DNA from: Volvariella volvacea V23
Taxonomy: Eukaryota > Basidiomycota > Agaricomycetes > Agaricales > Pluteaceae
Direction of reading: 5' to 3'
Assembly: GCA_000349905.1 (NCBI GenBank)
Contig: KB722764.1
Span: forward strand, 62,001-126,000
Length of the DNA stretch: 64,000 nucleotides
Positions within the stretch are counted from its first letter, which is position 1, and each line of letters starts with the position of its first letter. A program made the position numbers and the translations under genes. Below the pieces are notes generated by a model. The model saw only the letters and a list, made by a program, of their open reading frames with translations, searched no databases and was not told the origin of the DNA. Below are positions 30,701 to 43,005 of this stretch, piece by piece.

Positions 30701-33700
30701 GGATTGATCTGTGTCAGCGCGCTGGTGCAGATCCTCGGCAGTTGGTGGATAGGCATATTGATAAACTGTTGGAGCTCATTCTCGGCGCTTCGTTTGAGCA
30801 TGATAAGGTAATACGACCTCGACATCTTGCCGTATTGCGACTCTCACATTCATCTTTCTAGTCTGGTTTCGCGACGGCAAGCTACAACGCAATCAGCACC
30901 TTAGTCTTCGTGTCTCCCAGTATAGTCCTGCCACGACTTGTTCAGCAGCTACGGGAGGATATTGACACAGGCGAACTTACATCACTCACCGAAACTGACT
31001 ATGCTATCTGGGCTACTCCCGAGGGTACCACATACGTTGACGGTAGGCTCCCCACCATGGAATCGGTGCCGATTCTGACCTACCGTATGCAGTTCTGGCA
31101 TCCAATAAATCCGGAGCTGCCCCAACGAAAGGCAAGGGAGCCGCCATCGCCAAATGGGAAGAAGACATCCGCAAATCGATCGCCAACAAGAAGGCAAATG
31201 CTCCTGTGACGTTGACTAAACAGCAACAGGCCCTCGTTCAAGCGCAGCTGGAAAAGGAACAGGTGGTTCGGCAGAAGGTCGTCAAGGTCCAAAAGAAGCT
31301 GCAGCGCGCGTTGGAGTTTGTGAACAGCGTGGTTTCGGCGGATACGGAAGAGTCGAGGAAGTTTGTGGCTGATATTGCGAGTTTGTTGCTTGTTGGACCG
31401 CTGGAGAAGGGCAAAGTCTTAGTTGGGAAGCAGGCGGTCGATACCTACCTTGTGAGTCTTTCAGATTGGCTTTCCACGTCAGCTGATTGGCTGAGACTTG
31501 TGATAGGGACTATCCAAGTGTACCGCAGACCGACTCGATACCTTCCGTCGATGGACTGGAATTGCAACGTTGAGGAGTCTAAGTTTGGGTTCTATACCGG
31601 AGGACTTAGAAGCCGAGCCAATTAATCGTAAGACAGATGCAATTCTCGAATGTTTCTAGTGAACTGATTCGATACAGTCCTTGTCCTTCGTGTCTTGTAT
31701 CGCCTACGCACACTATCGGAGCAAACGCCGTTTGATTCCGCTACTTTCTCCTATGCGTACCCACTTCTTGGTGCCGTTCTACGGCAGGGTGGTATATCTC
31801 CCGCAGACGAAGACGAAGGCTTGGAGCAAGTAGCTCTCGCACTTGATGTCATCAAATATCATAGTGGAGAATGTAGGAGGGATCCCCATTATATCTTGAT
31901 CCGGCTAACATGTGAATACACATAGTTTCAGACTCTGGCTTCCCTCGGTTACAAGTATTAATGGATCTTATCTTTATTATCCAGAACCAGCCCAAGCTTA
32001 GCAAGGCCGCTTCGTCAACGCTGATCGACCTTGGGGAGGCCATTCACGGGAACGCTGTGAAGGACGAAATCGATGCTCTTCTGAAGGCTACTCTCTATCA
32101 GGAGTCCCATGTGCGGAATTCGGCATTGCAGGCCCTCCAGGTGAATAGAGTGCCGGCTTCGTATATGACATGAATGCTGAGGATGTCTACAGCCTATCGA
32201 CCTGACAGATCTTGATTGGTCTTCTGAATTATGGATAGCTGCACATGACGAGGATGAGCAGAATGCCCGGTTGGCTCGCCATGCCTGGGAGGATAACGGC
32301 CTGGATACCCCAGAATCCTTCTTAGCCCATCTCATTGAATACCTCGGTAAAGGCTTCACCTTATCCATCCTTAGCTATCCTCATTAAGAACGCTCCAGGA
32401 CATGAACACGCTTATGTTCGTAATAGTGCCGCGGCATCCATTGCTGAAGGCGTCGAGATTTGGCCGCAAACTGTTGAAAAGACTGTTTCTGCGTTGCAAG
32501 GTTACTATCGCGACAAGGTATGTCCTACGTTTGCTGACTACAGCCAAAACTAATTTTTCTTCAGGCCAAGATTCTTGCACCGGAATTTGACGAATACGTA
32601 AGTATAGATACCTCGATGCTTCCATCATCTGAGCTTCCCCCTAGGGAATGGTGATTGCACAAAGCGTTGACCGAGCAGATCCATGGCCAGCACGGGTTGC
32701 AACAGCCAAGGCATTCGAACTTGTTGCTCCATTCTTTGTTGAGACTCAACTCGAGCCCTTCTTTTCCTTCTTAATCAAAGACGAAGCACTTGGTGACCGT
32801 GTTGCGGAAGTCCGCCGTGGCATGCTAACAGCTGGAAACACGATCATTGATCTCCACGGTGCAAAACGACTTGCAGAATTGATTTCGACATTCGAGAAGC
32901 ACCTCTCCGCTACTACTCCCGCCACAGAAACTGGAGATCATATAAAGGAAGCAGTTGTTATCCTCTTCGGTCGTGTCGCACGCCATCTTGATGCATCAGA
33001 TCCCAGAATCCCTGCCATTGTAGATCGTTTGGTGGATGCCCTCCGAACGCCAGCAGAGCAGGTTCAAATCGCAGTCTCCGATTGTTTGTCGCCCCTAATC
33101 CCCTTAATGAAGAAGCAAGTTGGTGCTCTCGTGGACAAACTGTTGGACGAGCTATTCCACTCTCCCAAGTATGCTGTCAGACGTGGTGCGGCCTATGGTT
33201 TAGCAGGCGTAGTGAATGGAACGGGTATTGGGGGCGTCAAAGAGTATAACATCATGTCTAGGCTACGAGCGGCAACAGAAGAGAAGAAGCAGTACGAGCC
33301 TCGTCAAGGTGTTATGTTTGCCTTCGAAACCCTGTCAAGCACCCTGGGCCGATTGTTTGAGCCATATATCACATACGTCCTACCTCTCCTCCTTAATTGC
33401 TTTGGTGATGCTACTACGGACGTTCGCGAAGCCACGCAGGATGCGGCAAGAGTGCTAATGGGTAATATGTCTGGGTACGGTGTAAAGCTTATCCTGCCAA
33501 CACTACTGGAAGGTTTGGATGAGAAGCAGTGGAGAACGAAGAAAGGGTCCATCGAATTATTGGGGATGATGGCGTATTGCTCACCGAGACAGCTTTCTCT
33601 TTCGCTACCTATTGTCATCCCTAGATTAACTGGGGTATTGACCGATTCTCATGCACAGGTCAAAGCTGCAGCAAACAAGAGTTTGAAGCAGTTTGGTGAA

Positions 33701-36700
33701 GTCATTAGCAATCCCGAAATCCAGACTCTAGTTCCTGTACTGCTCAAGGCTCTTGTTGATCCAGCGAAAACAAACAATGCCCTAACGTCCCTCCTGAAGA
33801 CATCCTTTATGCACTACATTGATCACTCTTCTCTAGCGCTGGTATGTTACCAAATTCGCTCACTATTGCAACAGTTGAAAACTGTCATTCCTTAGGTAAT
33901 CCCTATTCTCGAGCGTGGTTTAAAGGAACGCGGTGCAGAGACAAAGAAAAAATCTGCCCAAATCGTCGGAAATCTGGCTTCTCTTACGGACTCGAAGGAT
34001 TTCGTGCCGTACCTTTCTACGCTGTTGCCAATGGTACATCAGGTACTCGTCGATCCTGTTCCAGAAGCTCGAGCTACAGCAGCGAAGTCTCTTGGAACAC
34101 TCGTCGAGCGCCTTGGAGAAGTACACTTCCCTGATCTCGTTCCCGGGTTGCTCAGAACGCTGAAGACGGATACATCTGCGGTTGATAGGCAGGGTGCTGC
34201 CCAGGGCTTGAGTGAAGTCCTATCTGGGTTGGGAATGGAGCGTCTGGACGGTCTTATGCCAGACATTATTGCAAATGCACAATCACCGCGCCCCACAGTC
34301 AGAGAAGGGTTCATGTCCTTGCTCGTCTTCTTACCCGCCACCTTTGGAACCAGATTCCAGCCACACCTTCCTAAGATTATTCCTCCTATTCTCAATGGGC
34401 TTTCGGACACTGAAGAGTATGTTCGGGAGACGGCAATGCGCGCCGGTCGCATGGTTGTAACAAACTATTCGAGTAAGGCCATCGACCTTCTCCTACCGGA
34501 GCTCGAGCAGGGTATGTTCGACCCGGGCTGGCGCATCAGAGTGAGTTCTGCTGTCCTTCTAGCAAATACAATGCTCACGCTACACAGCAATCATCCATTA
34601 CCCTCGTTGGAGAGCTTTTATTCAAAGTTTCTGGAATTTCAGGAAAGCCATCCGACTTGGAGGAGGAAGAAGTTGCAGAGGCCGCCGCTGCCGAGTCTTC
34701 CCGCAAAGCTCTTGGAGAGGTGCTTGGTATTGAGAGACGTGATCGCATTTTGGCTGCGCTGTACATTGTGAGACAAGATGGTGTGGTGGTAGTTCGTCAA
34801 TCGTCAATCCAAATCTGGAAAGCCTTGGTTAACAATACCCCACGAACTGGTAAGCCTGACCCTCACTCGTTGGAACTCTAGACTTATACTGACCTATTTT
34901 GTAGTCCGCGAAATCCTACCTGCTATTATCAATCAAGTTGTCTCTCTGATCTCTGGAGAAGATTTCGAACAGCAAGAGGTATGCTCATTGCTCGCAGACC
35001 AATGCAGGCCCTGATTTCTTCTTTCTATCCAGACTGCTGCTCGCACAACGTCCGAGCTTTGTCGCAAGTTTGGAGAAAAGATGCTTGGCGAGATTGTTAA
35101 CTTGCTCAAGTCTAAAGCTTCTTCATCAGACTCCAGAACCAGAGAAGGAGTGTGCCTTGTAATCGTCGAGATTATGTATGTCCACGCCACCGGATATGCC
35201 TAATACCGTCTAACCCTTGTCCAATAGGCAAAGCGCCACAGATGGACAACGAGAAGACTACGAAGATGACATAATTGCTATGGTCCGAACTGCGCTCGTC
35301 GATGATGAGGCTAACGTACGTGCAGCAGCAGCCAAGGCATTCGATATCCTGCAAGAGCAATTGGGTCCCAAGGCAATTGACCAAACGATACCAACCTTGC
35401 TTGAAGCGCTTCGCCAACCAGGACAGGCCTCTGGTACCGCCTTGCAAGCCCTGCAAGAAGTTATGAGCGTAAGTGTTTTGCTTGCCCTTGTTGGGGAATC
35501 GCCATTGATTTCTCTTAGGTCCGAGCAACAACTGTCTTCCCTGTTCTCATCCCGACACTGACGGCATACCCAATGAGCGTGTTCAATGCCCGCGCTCTTG
35601 CTTCCCTTGTCACTGTCGCGGGAAATGCATTGAGTCGACGGTTGACTGTCTTGCTTGGTGCATTGGTCAAGGTGGTTGAAGAGGACACGGATGAAGAACT
35701 ATTATCCGCTGTAGACGAAGCCTTGCGGGCGTTACTCTCGTCGATAAATGATGCAGAAGGATTGAACACGTTGATGATGATTCTCCTCGGATGGTAGGCA
35801 TGATTTTGGCCTTGACGATTTAAAGTACTGACTCAAATGTAAACCAGGGCAAAGAGCGACACTCCCAAGCGCCGCGTCAGCGCCTACAAGTTCTTTGGCA
35901 TTTTCTGCGAAGTGTCAGAGCTAGACTCTTCGCTGTACCGCATTGACTGGGTTCGACAACTTGTTTCGTCCTTTGGCGACTCCGAGGTTTCCGTGCACAC
36001 CGCTGCTTGGAACACAATGGACCTCTTCGTCAAATCTCTGCCGAAAGACGAACTGGAACCGCTTGTCATCACGCTCCGTCGCAGTGTTGAGTCAACTGGA
36101 CCGGCTAGGATCAACGTCCCTGGGTTCAGCCTACCGAAGGGTGTCGCACCGTTGGTTCCTATCATCATTGCTGGTCTAACAACCGGAAGCTACGATCAAC
36201 GAGAGCAGGCAGCATTCGCCATCGGCGACCTCGTCTATAGAACAGACGAGAACGCCATCAAGCCTTACGTTGTACCATTCACTGGTCCTCTCATCCGTGT
36301 CGCGACTCAAGCGACTAGCTACCCACCTGGTGTTAAAGTCGGAATCCTGAGTGCACTGACGTCGATGCTGGAGAAGATCCCCGTATTTGTCAAGCCGTTC
36401 TTCCCTCAACTCCAGCGGACGTTTGTTAAAAGCGCTAGCGATCCTTCCAGCATACCAGTGCGGGACAAGGCGGCTCATGCGTTGGGTGTCCTGATGAAGA
36501 ACCAGCCGAGAGTTGATCCTGTAGTTACAGAGCTAATCACGGGTGTCAAGGCTAACGAAGATGCGATTGCAAGTAGCTTGGTACGGGCGTTGGCGAAGGT
36601 GGTAAAGATGGGGTCTGCGAATGTTGGTGATAAAGCAAGGGAGTCGTGTGTCGAGCTTGTGGCGGATGCGTTCCGTGAGGACCATGATGGTGAGTTGCTC

Positions 36701-37120
36701 TGGTCAAATTTTAGCACAGTTTTTCATTTGCTTGTTAGACTATTACGCCAAGGCAATTGGAGAGCTTGTAGCTGCCCTATCGTCCAGCCCAGAGTTGCTT
36801 AGACCTATCGTGAAGTACGTTTTGATACTCCAGCAACCATGGTGTGTTTCTAAAGTTTCACTTCCAGGAATTACCTCGTCGAAGGCACGCCGCCGTCAAT
36901 GCTGTCTTCCCAAGTGATCTTCGCGGTCCTCGACACCCCAGAAGACGAAGAAGCCAGCGACGAGCCGAACCTCTTCCAGAAACTCTCCTTGCTTCGCCAA
37001 GTTGCCCAAAAGGTTCTCGCCAGCGCAGCAAGCGACCGCCCTGCTGTGTCGCGACCGGCCCGAGAGGCCCGAGATATCCTGAAAACTTTGAGCGATGACG
37101 CGCTTAAAGGCTTGTTCTGA
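27788..37120 (+). CDS. GCN1: Gcn1, ribosome-bound activator of the eIF2alpha kinase Gcn2
   Basis: A very large gene of HEAT repeats split by about two dozen short introns; every junction I tested keeps phase (for example 27995/28062, CTT G joined to ATC TT). The start at MEIRSWIAATSAS is tentative. The middle contains the most conserved family region: RRGAAYGLAGVVNGTGI, YEPRQGVMFAFETLSSTLG, LLGMMAYCSPRQLS and PGWRIRVSS. This is the EF3-like part that binds Gcn20. The following repeats, ending ILKTLSDDALKGLF, hold the Gcn2-RWD-binding part. A basic stretch KGKGAAIAKWEEDIRKSIA begins the linker to it. Together with Gcn20, Gcn1 passes uncharged-tRNA or stalled-ribosome signals to Gcn2 and so controls translation under amino-acid starvation. 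No frameshift or stop was found. Total length is close to the 2,600-2,700 aa of yeast Gcn1. Confidence 0.93.
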
Positions 37121-37374
37121 TCGAGATTGTTGTAGCTACGCTCCTGTTGTGCTGTTTCTCCGTATATTGCTGTATATTCGTGTCTTCGTACCTGTTGAAT
37201 GAAACGCTTCGCTTCGCTTTCTGTTCGCACGATTGGCGGTACGGCTTCACCGCGTAAACGAAACACAGTTGCGGGAAATCCACGGAATAGAGATACATGT
37301 ACAGGAGAAGTGGTCCGGCTACCGGAGCAGGGAAAGAGATAGCTTCTACACAATAACGGTGCAAAGTTCATTCC
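37121..37374. terminator. Shared 3' region of convergent GCN1 and sugar transporter
   Basis: Only 254 bp separate the two stop codons, so both poly(A) sites must lie here or within the opposite gene. Antisense overlap of the transcripts is likely. Confidence 0.35.
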
Positions 37375-40300
37375 TTACATACTCTCCCTAGGGGAGATCT
37401 TCTCGTCGTCGTCGTGTGGCACGTGTCCACCTGCGGTCTTCTGGGCCAGCTCTGCAACTTTATCTTCACCGTCGAAGAGCCTATGGAAGTGTAAATCCCA
37501 ACTTTGAGTATGGAATCCGGCAGTCTGAGAGGGCTGATGACTTACGCAGCGGTCTCTTCGAGGGAACGCTAATGGGCGTTAGTTAACGCGAGGCAGGGAC
37601 TGTAGGGAATGAATGAGGCTTACGTTCTTGGTTTCGACGACATAGAGGAAGACGAATACAGTTTCTAATGCTAGCCACGCGACGTAGACCAACTGCGGCA
37701 AAAGACGTCAGAGCCTGTTTGCACCAGTGAGAAGAAGCGGGGTTCTTACAAAGTATTTCCAGCCGATTCTGTCAGTTGGAGTCGGGAGGAGAGCAATTTA
37801 GAGACCAAAGATCTGCGGTATGGGTGAACTGAAACGTACTTGTCCATCGCAATTGGGTTTACATATCTGTGATGAGCTGTTAGCCTGAGTGCTCTCGGGT
37901 ACGCAGGATGGGGTTAGTCTGAGAGGACTTACTGGTTGAAGATCAAGGAAAGCGAGATGGCAAAGTTGAACAGAGTAAACCCCTTGGCCCGAAGTCGATA
38001 TGGCAGGATTTCAACCGTATACCTGGGGCACATTGCGATCAGATAGAAATGATTTGTACAGATGGGAATGCACGCACGAAACGATGAGTGGAGTATAGGC
38101 GAGCTAAATCACTGTCAGTACGTCGGATTGGCTATAATGTGGGACACTCACGTCGTCTGTGATTACGCATTTTGATTGACGACGTTGACAAGACAGTGCG
38201 CCAAGTTAAGCTCCAGTACCCAGGTATTTGCCATAGGAAACTCACAGAAGCCATAATACAGGACTGAATATAAATCATCAGCAAACAGGGTGATACGACC
38301 TCGTCGTTAATTAGCTGCCGGGACACTCACAGATAGCGGCTACAGCAGCTCTTCCAGCGGCACTGATCCCGTCAGATGCATATCTGAAACAGATCGATAT
38401 CACGGTCCAAAACACCAGCATGCCTAAATAGAAGAGTGTTGGCGTCGATCATAAAGAACTGTGGTGTAAGAATCGAGGGGTGTGCTTACCGACTGTGGAG
38501 ATGATGAACAGAGGCCGTCTCCCGACTCTCTCGCAGAGGAAACCGGCGATGATGGCGACGATGAGGTTGTAGATGTGTAGGACGCCGTTCTGAGGTTGTA
38601 GTTAGTGTTGAGCTTGGATGTGGGGGTGATGGGTACTTGCGAGGAGTAGCTGGGTTGTGGAGTTGGTGACTGGTAATTGTGGTTAGAGACCATGGAATAA
38701 GGCAGTGGGATGCAGGGAGCTTACTTCCAAGAGCACTGAACACCTTTCCGAGGTCTACACGCGTTGTCAGTCAGATGTTATTGTAATACCGTCGATAGAC
38801 ATGAACCCACAATATGATCTAGTCGCAAAGAACTCTATGAATCCCAGAATTAGCACCAGAGCAAATCCATCACTCACACAAGGCCATTCCCAGACCACTG
38901 CGAGAAAAACCCGATAGCAAGGATGACCCTCATCCGCCTCCTGTTCCCAGGCGTCCTGAAGAGCGTCGTCCAGCCCACGTTGGCCGCGATTTCGCGGTCC
39001 AGCGCCAAGGCGGCTTTGATCTCCTCGTACTCGTACTGTACAAGGGGGTCAGACCTGTCGGTAGGAGTATGACGCCAGCACTGTCAGCAGCTGATGTGTA
39101 GGGAGGTTGGTGAGTCGAAGAGCTTACTTGTTCCCGCGAGCGTGGTAGTACGCCAGAATGTTAAGCGCTTTCTCGTCTCTACAATCTCATTCTAGTCAAT
39201 AAACCGCAAATGAAGCGAAGAGGTGGGGATGTGGCTCACTTTCCCTTGCTCAACAGCCACCGCGGAGACTCGGGGACGAACCAGATCAGGAAGAGCTGCA
39301 GCACGGAGGGCACGCATTGGAGCGCGGAGGGGATGCGCCACGACCAGCCCGTTTGGAGCTGGAACGTTCCGAATGTCTAGGGAATCAGGAGGTCGGAGGT
39401 CGAGGGATGTGCGGGTGGTGGAGGTGACGTACTGTCCATGCAGCGCTGATAAGAACAATTAATAAATTGTTGCTTGTATTGGGCTGAGTGGGAAATTGAG
39501 ACGTACATGATAGCACCTAGGTACCTGTTCAAGTGGGAATCAGACACCGTTCTCTCTCGAACAGCGCTAGCGTGCATTGGCATGGCTTACCAGAGTGTAT
39601 TGTAAAGCGACGTCAACTGCGCCCTCTGCGTCGGGTACGCAACCTCCGAAACCAACAGCGGAGCGGCCAGATGCGCGAAATTGAGACCGAACCCGATAAG
39701 AAAGCTGTCCTCGCGAAATTATTCCAATCCAAGGCGCAGCACAAGTACAATTATTCGTGAGTATATGAGCATAACCATGACCACAGCATCAGGGCCGATC
39801 GCTGGGCTGTGATAGCACTAAATCCAAAAAAGGACGTACCGGGCACCGATGAACATCCCGACGCTTCTGGAAAAGGCTTGGAGGAAGGAAGCCCCGATCA
39901 TGATGGACGCTCCCAGGAGGATGGAGGTGCGGCGGCCAAGGCCGTCGCTAACGTAAGGCGCAAAGGGGAACGCGCTGAGGGAGCCAATTTGCTAAAGGGT
40001 GGGAGAGGGTGTGGGGTGAGGTGAGGTGAGGTGAAATAAGACGGGGAGGAGGAATTACCTGGATGGCATTTAGCAGCCCGAGCTGTGTGTGAAGAGCAGG
40101 CAGGGTGGTGAGGTGGGGTGTAGATAGATAAGCAGAATAGATTACCTGTCCACCGGAGGGTGTGTTGAAGTCCTTATTCCACTGTGGAAGGAGCTGTAAC
40201 CCGTCTTTTGGAGGGGTGTGGGTCCTTACGTCAATGGATGGACCTGAAAGCACTCACTCATCATACTTCCTGTAAGCGGTCGCATTAGAAGCACTGTAGA

Positions 40301-40585
40301 AAGAATTACCAACTCGGAAGCGCTCTCACCATCGTAACCGTTAGTTGAAGAGGTTATCAGCCTAGAAGATCGTCAACGTTATACCCCTGATGCTAATGAG
40401 TTAAGCATACAAAAGACAGATGCACAGGTTGAGCTGGATCAACCCTACGAAGGAACAATAATCAGCGGATGAGCGAATGTTGATAAGACCACAAACGCAC
40501 GGGAATTCTTGTACCAAGGCCTAGGATCGACAAGGTGCGCAAATGCCGCGTTGCCAGACGAAACAGCGACTGCACCACCGCCCAT
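37375..40585 (-). CDS. MFS sugar transporter (lactose permease/hexose type)
   Basis: The minus strand carries many small exons. The start is MGGGAVAVSSGNAAFAHLV at 40585, followed by DPRPWYKNSR, the first membrane helix (LIQLNLCICLLLITSST) and the family block NGYDGSMMNGLQLLPQW. Further hallmarks are GWSWRIPSALQCVPSVLQLF, the sugar-porter motif PESPRWLLSKGK, then FFSQWSGNGL and VETKNRSLEETAALFDGED before a charged tail ending KISPRESM (stop 37375-37377). These are the signatures of twelve-helix fungal sugar porters of the lactose-permease-like group, which import sugars with protons at the plasma membrane. Substrate cannot be told from sequence. One exon of 12 nt (40269-40258) encodes the SMM of NGYDGSMMNG. 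Confidence 0.88.
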
Positions 40586-41722
40586 GTTGAGCTAAAGGCA
40601 AAGATACTGGGGAAAAGACCTCCTACACTCGATGCTTTATATACCCCACACACGCATATGTCTGTAGTGATTGATAAATCGAGTGGGACAAAAACCAAAA
40701 GCCTAAAACCGAGTTGGTAGATCCCGGACGAAGAAGCCCCTCGTGCGAGATGGCCCACACTCTTCCGAGCGTCTTGACCCTAATCTCGCAGCAGTAGATG
40801 TGTACGGGGCCCCGTAATGTCAACCTATTCTGGACATGAGCACGTTTGCAACCCGAGACAACCTCGCCAGGGGAGAGCAAATTTTGCGCAAGAACGTTGA
40901 TGCACTGTCATGCTTCTGTCTGGGTGAAATCCGCAGTTGGAATGTGGAGGTGGGGTGCAGAGAAGGTGATTAGATGTGGTGGAATTTTGATGGTGTACGA
41001 GGAACCATCGATGAATGAGTCATGAGTTAATGTATTTAGGTTGCAAATTGTGAGGTATTGTCGCATTTTCGGTGATTTCCAGTTGGGGCTCTGGTATGTT
41101 ACTGGCTGTGATACACTTTGCGAAGATATCGAGGATCAAGTGAATATTCACCTGACGGGCCGGAGGGGGGCACGATATGCCGCAACATACATTTGGAGAA
41201 GACTCTGTTGATAGTCGCTTGCACGCATGCATGTTACGGCAAGTCAATATTGACAGAGCAGAATAGCCTCTCGATGATAGGCTTGATGTCATTCCAAAAA
41301 GTCTAGAGTCGGGGGCCTTCCTCCTGAGAGGCTTACACGCCTAGATCTAACCACGCCTGATTTATTAGCTCACAGGACCGCAGTCTATCGGTGTTGGTAG
41401 CATGCATTCTCAGTTTCGCCGCTTGGCCGTCGATGCGATGCAGATTCCCAGCAGGTGGCTGATGAGATTTCTCCGCTATCCTGATGACGATGTCGTCGGC
41501 TCTTCCGCACACAGAGTCCGCAGACTCGTCGGTAGTTTACACCCGCGTTCCTGGCCGTCTGGTGGAATGAGGGCAAGCTGCAAGAGGCTGACCCATGAAA
41601 CCCATAGACTGACAAACACGGGCAAACACGCACTCCCGGATTAGGTAAGGCCCTGGCTTGGCGCCTGTGGTTTGCGCTGACCGCCACAGACGCGGACGGA
41701 CGGACGAGTGGAAAATCCCAAA
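40586..41722. promoter_or_regulatory. Shared upstream region of sugar transporter and CTK3
   Basis: The two genes diverge from this 1.1-kb stretch, which has no supported gene and should hold both promoters. I could not single out a defined element. Confidence 0.4.
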
Positions 41723-42729
41723 ATGGACCCGTTCGAGGTTCGAATGAACTTTCTGGCGTATCTCAAGAAGATGAATGCGTTTGTCCTTTTGTTTTGTTGT
41801 TTTCTGGGCTCCGAATTTGACTGAATCCAAGTTCCCAGCAGTCGATCCAAAAGGTCGTGAATTATGCCGTCAAATACTTCCCGTCGTGCGGGGAGGATTT
41901 GTGGGATTGCATCGTCGAGTCTTGCCAGAAGGCATGTCCTTTTGTGCCTTTTCTCGAGTATGAGTCTGACTCCCAGCGACAGGGCACCATAAATACGCGG
42001 ATTAACGTGCTCTACTTTCTCGACTCTCTGTGCGAAGCATGTCTCCTCGTCCGGACATACGCCATGAAGGCCAACCAACAAGGCTCAAGCGGCAATCTAT
42101 ACGTCCAATACCTCTCCCGCGACATCTCCAAAATCGTCGAGTCCGTCGTGCCACCAGGCAGAGAAGGCCTTCCCAACCTGATCAGCACAAAACAAGTACG
42201 TCCACCCCACCCACTCTCCCCCCTTCCCTCATGCTCAACTGCACACAAGATACTCCAAAACTGGCGAACCAAACGGGTGATCGAGACCTCCAAACTCGAC
42301 GACGCCCTCTCCATCCTCGACAGCCGCACCTCCCTCGCCCAAGCCCCCGACTCCTCTGCTCCCGCCTCCTCCTCGTCCAACAACCACGCGCACCACCACC
42401 ACCACCGCTCCCTCGAGCGCCACGAAGTCCTCCGCCGGATCGAAGAAGACCGCGAGCGGCACAAACGCCTGCGCGAGCGCCGCTGGGTCCAGCCCGTATC
42501 CTACAACAACCCTCTCTCGTCCTTCCAGCCCCCGCCGCTGGCATCCTTTCTGCCCCTGACGGACCCGGATCCGGCGGACGGACAGGGAGAGCTGCTGCCG
42601 ATTGACATCGAGTTTGAGAACGAGTGGGAGACGACGAGCGATTGGAATGAGGACGACGATGAGGCGGCGTTGGAGGAGGCCGAGTTGTGTTTCCCGGCCG
42701 AGGGAGAGGGGCCTATGGATTTGTCGTGA
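41723..42729 (+). CDS. CTK3: CTD kinase subunit gamma (Ctk3)
   Basis: Three exons (41723-41778, 41832-42195, 42250-42729) splice to 299 aa. The first intron has a GTTTGT donor and TGACTGA branch site, and its CCAAG acceptor gives MDPFEVRMNFLAYLKKMNAS followed by QQSIQKVVNYAVKYF. Residues 1-140 form the CID-like helical domain of Ctk3: EDLWDCIVESCQK, INTRINVLYFLDSLCE, YLSRDISKIVESVVPPG. The second half is charged, with a helix VLRRIEEDRERHKRLRERRW and an acidic end. Ctk3 joins Ctk1 and Ctk2 in the kinase that phosphorylates Ser2 of the RNA polymerase II tail. A His-rich run (HAHHHHH) lies in the linker and is probably unstructured. Confidence 0.88.
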
Positions 42730-43005
42730 CCAAGTGTGAGGTCTCTCCGACGTCGTCATCATCTATTGCCTTCGTCCTTTTTCCTCTCTTTTCTTTTCTT
42801 GCTGTGCGATTGGTTGTACGATGAAGGAGATTGCATCGCAACTTGCTTCATGTTAGATATACTTATGAGGGGTTTTGCCGGTCACTGTGCACAACAGTCA
42901 ACTACAACGCTGTGAAATGCTTATTGTACAGTACTGCGTGTCGGCATGAATGCGTCATAGACTACATGGGTATGCAATAATATTAGAAAAATGTAAAGCT
43001 ACTTT
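42730..43005. terminator. Shared 3' region of convergent CTK3 and UTP20
   Basis: The stop codons are 276 bp apart, so the two 3' untranslated regions probably meet or overlap here. Confidence 0.35.

Noticed and set aside
42030..42605. Pro/Arg-rich 191-residue frame overlapping CTK3
   Set aside because: It is a shifted frame of the GC-rich CTK3 coding sequence, with low-complexity composition and no introns matching it.
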